Shown: positions 16,435-22,198 of the stretch, one piece after another | Layout of the letters: the number at the start of each line of letters is the position of its first letter | Numbering within the stretch: position 1 is the first letter of the stretch | Assembly (NCBI GenBank): GCA_016199665.1 | Contig: JACQGG010000009.1 | Coordinates: 1-26,472, forward strand | Length of the DNA: 26,472 nt | Source of the DNA: Acidobacteriota bacterium | GTDB lineage: Bacteria; Acidobacteriota; UBA6911; JACQSX01 | Reading direction: 5' to 3' | Made by a program: the position numbers and the translations under genes | Notes under the pieces: model-generated | The model's input: only the letters and a program-made list of their open reading frames with translations | What the model was told of the DNA's origin: nothing | Database searches by the model: none

Positions 16435-16490
16435 TTCTGCCTTCCGCCTTCTGCCTTCTGCCTTCCGCCTCCTGCCTTCCACCTTCCGCC
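16435..16490. repeat. Heptanucleotide array C, right arm, inverted copy of the left arm
   Basis: Eight heptamers of the type TTCCGCC or TTCTGCC, the reverse complement of the left-arm unit. Read on the opposite strand from 16490, the order of variant units matches the left arm: the single GGTGGAA is second in both paired arms. Pairing 16296-16344 with 16442-16490 gives about 45 matches in 49 positions around a 97-base loop. The arm ends just before the msrA ribosome binding site. An in-frame translation of it adds a false CLPPSAF-like repeat to the msrA reading frame. Confidence 0.85.
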
Positions 16491-16506
16491 TTCAAAGAGG
16501 AGGACT

Positions 16507-16980
16507 ATGGAGAAAGCCACGTTTGCGGCGGGTTGTTTTTGGGGGGTTGAAGCCGCCTTTCGGCAAGTGAATGGAGTGGTCGCTACGTCGGTCGGGTACA
16601 CGGGAGGACCCTTCCCAAATCCGACCTACCGGGATGTCTGCTCGGACATGACAGGGCATGCCGAGGCGGTGGAAGTGATCTTTGATCCGTCACAGGTTTC
16701 CTACGACGAGTTGCTGAACTTGTTCTGGCAGATCCATGACCCGACCACCTTGAACCGGCAGGGTCCGGATATCGGAACTCAGTACCGGTCGGGAATTTTC
16801 TTTCACGACGCGGCGCAGCAGTCTGCCGCCTTGGCTTCCCTTAAACGGCTTGAAGAGAGCGGTCGCTTCGGAAGAAAAGTTGTGACTGAGATCGTTCCCG
16901 CCACGCAGTTTTATCGCGCCGAAGAGTACCATCAGCAGTACCTGGAGAAGCGCCGGCTGGCGAGCTGCAAGATCCCGTAA
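16507..16980 (+). CDS. msrA: Peptide methionine sulfoxide reductase MsrA
   Basis: Reduces the S-epimer of methionine sulfoxide in proteins, a repair function after oxidation. It is 157 residues with the catalytic C10 in AAGCFWGVEA, the substrate-site motif VGYTGG, GHAEAVEV with the conserved Glu, and FWQIHDPTTLNRQGPDIGTQYRS. A C-terminal cysteine (C154, in ASCKIP) could be the recycling cysteine. The ATG at 16507 has AGGAGG 3-5 bases upstream (16498-16503). The frame remains open 48 codons upstream only because it runs through the heptanucleotide repeats, so that extension should not be annotated. It is followed after 23 bases by the converging deaminase gene. Confidence 0.97.
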   Translation: MEKATFAAGCFWGVEAAFRQVNGVVATSVGYTGGPFPNPTYRDVCSDMTGHAEAVEVIFDPSQVSYDELLNLFWQIHDPTTLNRQGPDIGTQYRSGIFFHDAAQQSAALASLKRLEESGRFGRKVVTEIVPATQFYRAEEYHQQYLEKRRLASCKIP

Positions 16981-17003
16981 AGGATCCGGTTCTGCGGTGG
17001 CGG

Positions 17004-17486
17004 TCAAAGTCGTTTGGCGCCGGAAAGCGGCGGCGAGGTCCAATATCCCTGGTGCACTTTGAGCGCTTCCTCTATCAGAACCGGGCCGCCCACTTCCACC
17101 TTCTCACCGGCGCTGGCAAAAAGCTCGCGGCACGAAGTACGAAATCCTCTTCCCGACAGATTTCGCAGTTTCTCGCCCGGCAAGGCATAAACCACACTGC
17201 GTATCCCTGCCCAGTAGATGGCTCCAGTGCACATAGGACACGGCTCGCAACTCGTGTAGAGGGTCGCTCTGCTCCTCTGCTCCCCGCTTAAATCTCGAAT
17301 CGCCTTCTGAACCAGATTTGTCTCTGCGTGACAGGTGGGGTTTGCTTGGCTGTTTACCGTATTTTCAGCGGTGAGCACGACCTGTTTATCCACAACCACC
17401 AACGCACCGAAGGGACGATTCCCTCGCTCCCTGGCTCGTCTGGCCAGTTCGATTGCTTGTCGAACAAATCCTTCATTGATTTCCAT
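17004..17486 (-). CDS. Nucleoside/guanine deaminase family protein
   Basis: Zinc-dependent deaminase of the cytidine deaminase-like superfamily, 160 residues. Zinc and catalytic residues are H53 and E55 in TCHAETNLV and C83, C86 in TSCEPCPMCTGAIYWAGI. The last motif, with TSCEPCPMC followed by GAIYWA, closely resembles B. subtilis GuaD, so guanine or a related base is a reasonable substrate. TadA-type tRNA editing is less likely because the HAE is followed by TN and the TadA tail is missing. The ATG at 17486 lies two bases after the glmU stop, so it is translated behind glmU; a longer frame into glmU is not needed. The protein is predicted to be cytoplasmic. Confidence 0.88.
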   Translation of the reverse strand: MEINEGFVRQAIELARRARERGNRPFGALVVVDKQVVLTAENTVNSQANPTCHAETNLVQKAIRDLSGEQRSRATLYTSCEPCPMCTGAIYWAGIRSVVYALPGEKLRNLSGRGFRTSCRELFASAGEKVEVGGPVLIEEALKVHQGYWTSPPLSGAKRL

Positions 17487-17488
17487 GT

Positions 17489-18898
17489 TTACTTGTCTGC
17501 CGTCTTCTTCTTGTCCCCCTTCTTGACCCACCCTTCCTTGTTGACCTGCCGGCTGCGGGCGATTCCAAGAGAGCGCGGGGGAACATCCTGGGTAATGGTG
17601 GACCCGGCGGCGACGTAGGCCCCTTCGCCTATACGGACGGGAGCCACAAGCTCGGTTCCACTTCCGATGAAGGCGCCGTCTCCCACGAAAGTCCGATTCT
17701 TGCTAAAGCCGTCGTAGTTACAGGTGATGGTGCCCGCCCCGATGTTGGCGCCCTCGCCGATATGAGCGTCTCCCAGGTACGTCAAGTGCGCGGATTTGGC
17801 CTTGTCGCCAACCTTGCTGTTCTTGACCTCCACAAAATTCCCGATGCGGCAATGGGCGCCGATTTCCGCGTGAGCCCGCAGGTGGGCGAACGGCCCGACG
17901 GTCGCCTCCTCGCCCACGAGGCTTTCCGAAATCAAGCAACCGTCCAGGATGCGCGCGCGCGCGCCGATGCGGCTGTCCACGATGCGGGAGTTGGGAAAGA
18001 GGGTAGCGCCTGCTCCGATCTCAGTTGTTCCCTCGAGAAAAACATTGGGGTAGATGACCGCATCCCGGCCGATCTTGACTTGGTGGGAGGCAAAGAACGA
18101 GTCGGGATCCAAAAGGGTTACGCCCTCAAGCATGAAGCGCTGCGCCCGATGGAGCCAGATCTGCTTTGCCGCGCGAGCCAGGTCGGCCCGCGTGTTGATG
18201 CCCAGAAGGTTTTCCGGCTGCGCGGAGGGAACGGCCACGACTTTCCTGCCGTTCTTGCGCAACAGCGCGATGGCGTCGGTCAGGTAGTATTCTCCCTGGA
18301 CATTCCTGTTGTCGAGTCCTTGCATCGCCAGCCTCAAAGCGACGGACCGAAAGCAGTAAATGCCCGGATTGACCTCGCTGATCTGCTTCTGTTCCGGGGT
18401 GGCGTCGCTTTCTTCCACCACGCAGTCGATTTCGGAACCGCGGCGCACCACGCGGCCGTACCCCGCAGGCGACTCCAGCTTTGCCGTCAGCAGCGCCAGG
18501 TCGGCCCCACTCCGCTCCCGCCCGGAAATCACTGCCTCCAGATCCCGGCCCGTCACCAGGGGCGTGTCCCCATAGAAGACTACCACATCGCCCTGGAAGT
18601 CCTTCAGGGCAGGCAGGGCCTGCATGAGGGCATGCCCGGTCCCTTTTTGCTCGGCCTGAAGCGCAAACTCCACGGGAAAGCCCTGAAGCGATTCCCGGAC
18701 CCGATCGGCCTCGTGACCGATGATCACAAGCGTTCGTTCCGGTTGCAGGCTCTGCGCTGCCTGCGCGGCGTAATGGATCATGGGGCGGCCGCAGAGGTCT
18801 TGCAGCACTTTGGCGCGTTGAGATCGCATTCGGGTCCCTTGCCCGGCAGCGAGAATAACCACACAACAGCGGCTGAGCTTGGTTTCTGGGACCCTCAT
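17489..18898 (-). CDS. glmU: Bifunctional N-acetylglucosamine-1-phosphate uridyltransferase / glucosamine-1-phosphate acetyltransferase
   Basis: Makes UDP-N-acetylglucosamine, the precursor for peptidoglycan and lipid A. It is 469 residues. The N-terminal nucleotidyltransferase has LAAGQGTRM (16-24) with K30, then QKGTGHAL and FYGDTPLV, and VNPGIYCF. The C-terminal left-handed beta-helix shows hexapeptide repeats such as IGAGATLF, IGARARIL, IGEGANIGAGTITCNYDG and IGSGTELVAPV, and the acetyltransferase residues around RAHAEIGAHCRIGNFVEVKNSKVG and KSAHLTYLGDA. The end is lysine-rich (GWVKKGDKKKTADK). The start overlaps the stop of the upstream TPR gene as ATGA, and the deaminase follows after two bases, so all three are one transcript. 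Confidence 0.97.
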   Translation of the reverse strand: MRVPETKLSRCCVVILAAGQGTRMRSQRAKVLQDLCGRPMIHYAAQAAQSLQPERTLVIIGHEADRVRESLQGFPVEFALQAEQKGTGHALMQALPALKDFQGDVVVFYGDTPLVTGRDLEAVISGRERSGADLALLTAKLESPAGYGRVVRRGSEIDCVVEESDATPEQKQISEVNPGIYCFRSVALRLAMQGLDNRNVQGEYYLTDAIALLRKNGRKVVAVPSAQPENLLGINTRADLARAAKQIWLHRAQRFMLEGVTLLDPDSFFASHQVKIGRDAVIYPNVFLEGTTEIGAGATLFPNSRIVDSRIGARARILDGCLISESLVGEEATVGPFAHLRAHAEIGAHCRIGNFVEVKNSKVGDKAKSAHLTYLGDAHIGEGANIGAGTITCNYDGFSKNRTFVGDGAFIGSGTELVAPVRIGEGAYVAAGSTITQDVPPRSLGIARSRQVNKEGWVKKGDKKKTADK

Positions 18899-19689
18899 TC
18901 GGTTTTGGGAAGATCCACTACGGCGGCGAATTCCCTGCTGCTTCGAATCGCTTCAAAGTCGGGGTCATTTCGGGCCAGAAACCTGTTCTCCGGATTGAAC
19001 TGGATGGCTCTCTGCAAACTTCGAACCGCGTGTTCCATATCGCCCCCCTGCGAATAAGACGCAGCCAGGGCGTAGTGCAGGTAATCGCCTTTGGGGGCAA
19101 GCCCAATCGCGTTCTCGAAATACTGTATCGCCCTTTCGAAATTCCCCGTGTTGTGTTCGATCACTCCCAGATCAAACATTTCCTCGGCGCTTTTGGGCTG
19201 CTGCACTCTTCGAACCGCGCCCTGCGACTGGCAGATCTTTACAAAATTGCGCGCACGATCCGCCAGCTCAATCTCCTCCGGGTAGCTCTCGATGAGTTTT
19301 GAGAAGGCGTCCATTCCCTGCTGGTAATTCTTGCTGTAGAGGGCCTTTATGCCGCGCTCGTAGAGGTCCAGCAAGGTCTTTTCATCCTTCTTTCTCGCAG
19401 CCAGAGCCTTGTCTGTCGCTCCGGACTGCGTCTTTTTTGACTTGCCGCTTTTTTGCGGAGTCCTTCGCGCCGAGCGGGTCGTGGATGGAGTCGTCTTCTT
19501 CAGTCGCCGCCGGGCCGCGCTTGATTGAGCGCCGGGCTTTCTCTTTCCCAGCGCCTTTTTCGGCTTCGCCTTGCCCTGGGCGCGGCGGGCTCTCTTCCCG
19601 GGGCTCATGGGCGGCTTGTTGGGCCGCTTGGTTGGAACGGTGCTCTTGGTGGGGCGACGGGCTGAGGATCGTTTCTTTACGGATGGCAT
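18895..19689 (-). CDS. TPR protein with linker-histone-like basic N-terminal tail
   Basis: A 264-residue protein of two parts. Residues 1-90 contain about 32 Lys/Arg and no Asp or Glu, with abundant Pro, Ala, Ser and Thr (for example KRPNKPPMSPGKRARR), like a histone H1 tail and probably disordered. From about residue 103 there are tetratricopeptide-type helix pairs (about 107-140, 169-202, 203-236) with consensus positions such as GNFERAIQYFENAIGLAP. It closes with NDPDFEAIRSSREF, commonly seen at the end of TPR proteins. There is no signal peptide or membrane segment. The ATG at 19689 is preferred, with GGAG at 19702-19705; the TTG at 19707 has no ribosome binding site. It leads the glmU operon behind a strong promoter. 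Nucleic-acid or membrane-lipid binding of the tail is conjecture. Confidence 0.85.
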   Translation of the reverse strand: MPSVKKRSSARRPTKSTVPTKRPNKPPMSPGKRARRAQGKAKPKKALGKRKPGAQSSAARRRLKKTTPSTTRSARRTPQKSGKSKKTQSGATDKALAARKKDEKTLLDLYERGIKALYSKNYQQGMDAFSKLIESYPEEIELADRARNFVKICQSQGAVRRVQQPKSAEEMFDLGVIEHNTGNFERAIQYFENAIGLAPKGDYLHYALAASYSQGGDMEHAVRSLQRAIQFNPENRFLARNDPDFEAIRSSREFAAVVDLPKTE

Positions 19690-19734
19690 TATCTGCTTTA
19701 TCTCCAATAGGTTAAAGACGAAAGAAACTGATCT

Positions 19735-19762
19735 ATTATAGGGCTTTCCTCTTTTCAGTCAA
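19735..19762 (-). promoter_or_regulatory. Near-consensus sigma-70 promoter for the TPR-glmU-deaminase unit
   Basis: On the minus strand TTGACT (19762-19757, 5 of 6) is followed after 16 bases by a perfect TATAAT (19740-19735). The start would be near 19728, giving a leader of about 38 bases before the ATG at 19689. This is the best -35/-10 pair in the window. The spacer upstream of it (19763-19870) shows nothing else I can identify. Confidence 0.8.
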
Positions 19763-19870
19763 GGTGATCTCTGCAAAATGTCGGTGGTCGCAAAGAAAGG
19801 AGTGTACGACAAATCGCAACGAAAAACAGTGCGTTGTGCCGCAGCATCTGCTCAAATCCGTGTCTTACCG

Positions 19871-19905
19871 TGATCTGCGATTTGGGATCTGCGACTGGCG
19901 ATTAT
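19871..19905. repeat. Heptanucleotide tandem array D, unit about CGATCTG
   Basis: Five heptamers in register: TGATCTG, CGATTTG, GGATCTG, CGACTGG and CGATTAT. The last one contains the complement of the S9 peptidase stop codon (19902-19904), so the array runs right up to, and slightly into, the 3' end of that gene. Confidence 0.65.
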
Positions 19906-21929
19906 TTCTTGAGCCACTGATCAAACCAGTCCAGAAACGTGGTGTACCAGAGTCTGCTGTTCTGGGGCTTCACCACCCAGTGCCCTTCATCCGGGAAGTA
20001 GAGCATTTTTGAAGGGATTTTCATTCTCTGCAGGGCCGTAAATAACTGGAAGCCCTCTCCGACGGGAACGCGATAGTCCAGCTCTCCATGAATGACCAGG
20101 AGCGGAGTCTTGAACTCCTTCACAAAATTGCTCGGGGACCATCGCTCGTACATTTCCCGGTGGGTCCAGGGCGTTCCTTTAAATTCCCACTCTGGAAACC
20201 AGAGTTCCTCAGTCACGCCGTACTTGCTGACCAGGTTGAATACACCTGCGTGAGACACAAGCGCCTTGAATCGATCCGTGTGCCCGGCGATCCAGTTGAC
20301 CATGTAGCCTCCGTAGGATCCGCCGGCAGCTCCCATCCGTGCGGCGTCGACGTAGGAGAGCCCCGCGGCGTAGTCAACTCCGGTCATCAGGTCCGCATAG
20401 ACTTTTCCTCCCCAGTCCCCGCTGATCTGGTTGGTGAACTCCTGCCCGAAACCGGTGCTGCCTCGCGGGTTGGGAAGCAGCAGAACGTAGTCGCGAGATG
20501 CCATCGCCTGTGGGTTCCATCGATAGGAGAAGCTGTTGGTCCAGGCGCCCTGCGGGCCGCCGTGAATGAGGAGAATAAAAGGATACTTTCTGGCGGGATC
20601 GAAAAAAGGAGGCCTGACCAGGAAGCCCTCAATCGCGGTGCCGTCCGTGCTTTTCCATGACACCGTCTCCGGCTCGCTCATGGCGAACTGCTGCATGAAA
20701 TCGCCGTTGACCGAGGTGACCTGTTTGACGTTCCCTCCGTCCGCGTCGCTGCGAAAGATCTCAACCGGCGCCGAGAGCGTCTGGCGGGTGAACACGAGCT
20801 TCCGGCCGTCGCTTGAAATGGAAAGATCGGAATAGGAAAAGCCCCCTCCCAGCACTTTATCAACGCCTTGGGGTGTTGTGTCGTAACGGTAGATCTGCGA
20901 GTTTCCTTTTTCTTCGACTTCGAAATAGATCCTCCTGGAATCCGGCGTCCAGTTGATCGCCCATGCGGACAAGTCGAGACCCGGGGCAAGGTTGCTGATT
21001 TGTCGTGTTTGAAGGTCATGCAGCCTCAGCTCCCAACGGTCTGACTCGAAGCCGGCGGTCCGCTGTGACCGGTACGCGATGTATCGGCCGTTGGGGGAAT
21101 AGACCGGAGTACTGTCAGCGCCGGGGTTGGTTGTGAGTTTGCGCGTGCTTCCGCCGTCAAAGGGTACTACAAACAAATCGCTGTTGGTGCTGGTCGCCTC
21201 GTCTCCGTCCCGGTTGCTGGCGAAGACCAGTTCCTTGCCGTTGGGCGAAAAACCGTAGTCGGGGGGTCCCCCGAGCGAAAACGGGGGCGCATCCCAATCG
21301 CCGGGCGTCACGTCTGTGGCGCCGCCTCCTTGCCGCGAAACCACCAGAATGTGAGTTCGCTTGCCGTCTTTCCAGGAATTCCAGTGACGAAACAAGAGAC
21401 GATCCAGAATCCTGGCCTGGACCTTGTTTTTCTCAATCTCTTCATTTCGCTTCCGGTTGCAGTCATCGCTGTCACAATCGGGGTAGACATCGGACACAAA
21501 CGCGATCCGATTTCCATCCGGAGACCAGACAAGTCCGTCGGCTCCGGTGCTGACGCTGGTGAGCTTGCGCGGTTCTCCGCCCTCCAGGTCGAGAATCCAG
21601 ACTTGGCTCGAGCCGCCGCGCGTGGAAATGAAGGCAAGGTGTTTTCCATCGGGCGACCATCGAGGCGAGTCGTCGCGCGCGTCCGAGTTGGTCAATTGCC
21701 GCACCTCGCCTCCATCGGACGGAATCAGCCAGATATCGGAATTTCGGGTGTTGCGGTCCCACGCAAGTTCGGAAACGGAAAACGCGATCCACTTTCCGTC
21801 AGGCGAAAGTTGCGGCTCGGAGACGCGCCGGACCTTCAGCAGATCCTCAATGGTGAAAGGCCTCTTTTCGTCGGCCCCCAGGCACGGCGTCATGATTAGA
21901 AACAGCCAAAGACAGCACGATTTTTTCAT
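19902..21929 (-). CDS. Secreted S9-family oligopeptidase (prolyl oligopeptidase / acylaminoacyl peptidase type)
   Basis: Serine peptidase of family S9, 675 residues, probably exported: the N-terminus MKKSCCLWLFLIMTPCLGADEKRPF is a signal peptide with cleavage likely after the GA at 18-19. Residues about 30-400 form a WD40-like beta-propeller with TolB-type repeats (LSPDGKWIAFS, WSPDGKHLAFIS, YSPNGRYIAYRS). The alpha/beta-hydrolase domain follows with S538 in GGSYGGYM, D618 in GELDYRVP and H650 in DEGHWV. A propeller insert with two close cysteines (YPDCDSDDCN, 149-158) may form a disulfide. The ATG at 21929 has AGGAG about 8 bases upstream; the frame opens to a GTG at 22082, but that stretch lacks family similarity and would bury the signal peptide. 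It would release short peptides outside the cytoplasm, and an OPT transporter gene lies upstream. Confidence 0.95.
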   Translation of the reverse strand: MKKSCCLWLFLIMTPCLGADEKRPFTIEDLLKVRRVSEPQLSPDGKWIAFSVSELAWDRNTRNSDIWLIPSDGGEVRQLTNSDARDDSPRWSPDGKHLAFISTRGGSSQVWILDLEGGEPRKLTSVSTGADGLVWSPDGNRIAFVSDVYPDCDSDDCNRKRNEEIEKNKVQARILDRLLFRHWNSWKDGKRTHILVVSRQGGGATDVTPGDWDAPPFSLGGPPDYGFSPNGKELVFASNRDGDEATSTNSDLFVVPFDGGSTRKLTTNPGADSTPVYSPNGRYIAYRSQRTAGFESDRWELRLHDLQTRQISNLAPGLDLSAWAINWTPDSRRIYFEVEEKGNSQIYRYDTTPQGVDKVLGGGFSYSDLSISSDGRKLVFTRQTLSAPVEIFRSDADGGNVKQVTSVNGDFMQQFAMSEPETVSWKSTDGTAIEGFLVRPPFFDPARKYPFILLIHGGPQGAWTNSFSYRWNPQAMASRDYVLLLPNPRGSTGFGQEFTNQISGDWGGKVYADLMTGVDYAAGLSYVDAARMGAAGGSYGGYMVNWIAGHTDRFKALVSHAGVFNLVSKYGVTEELWFPEWEFKGTPWTHREMYERWSPSNFVKEFKTPLLVIHGELDYRVPVGEGFQLFTALQRMKIPSKMLYFPDEGHWVVKPQNSRLWYTTFLDWFDQWLKK

Positions 21930-22087
21930 GGCACGCTCCTCTTTTAACTCGCCATATGGCATTCTCTGGAGTCCGGTTCCGCTACCACGCGCTGCTGACT
22001 TCCGAACCCGGTGAAATCGCACAACAGAATGTGACAGTGGCTCCGCGGCGCAGGGAATGAGCCAGGAGGGCAATGGTTCCACGGAGT

Positions 22088-22108
22088 TGTGGAAAATTCT
22101 GTGGAAAA
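22088..22108. promoter_or_regulatory. Pair of 9-base direct repeats, possible regulatory site
   Basis: TGTGGAAAA occurs at 22088-22096 and again at 22100-22108, a 12-base period, in the spacer upstream of the S9 peptidase gene. Each copy is one base off the DnaA box complement TGTGGATAA. The 269-base spacer (21930-22198) contains no gene I can support. Confidence 0.3.
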
Positions 22109-22144
22109 AAAAGCCGGGGCCACCTTAGTTACTGAATCGGCGGC
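22105..22144 (-). terminator. Weak terminator candidate after the OPT gene
   Basis: On the minus strand GCCGCC (22144-22139) can pair with GGTGGC (22124-22119) with one G-T wobble over a 14-base loop. Six bases later a run of eight T follows (22112-22105). The gap between stem and T run makes it non-canonical, but it is the only T-run structure downstream of the transporter gene. Confidence 0.3.
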
Positions 22145-22198
22145 AGTTGCAAGGTTTTTTCTCTTCAAGGCGTCAGTGGAAAACCGGCCGTGATGCGG

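Noticed and set aside
16363..16506. Upstream in-frame extension of msrA with a CLPPSAF-like peptide repeat
   Set aside because: It is only the translation of the heptamer array; the AGGAGG and conserved MsrA start are at 16498-16507.
17386..17394. Perfect DnaA box TTATCCACA
   Set aside because: It lies inside the deaminase coding sequence (codons for V-D-K), is single, and has no AT-rich region or replication gene nearby; expected by chance.
17762..19057. 431-codon plus-strand open frame
   Set aside because: Shadow of glmU and the end of the TPR gene; no family motif and no ribosome binding site, while the minus strand encodes complete known domains.
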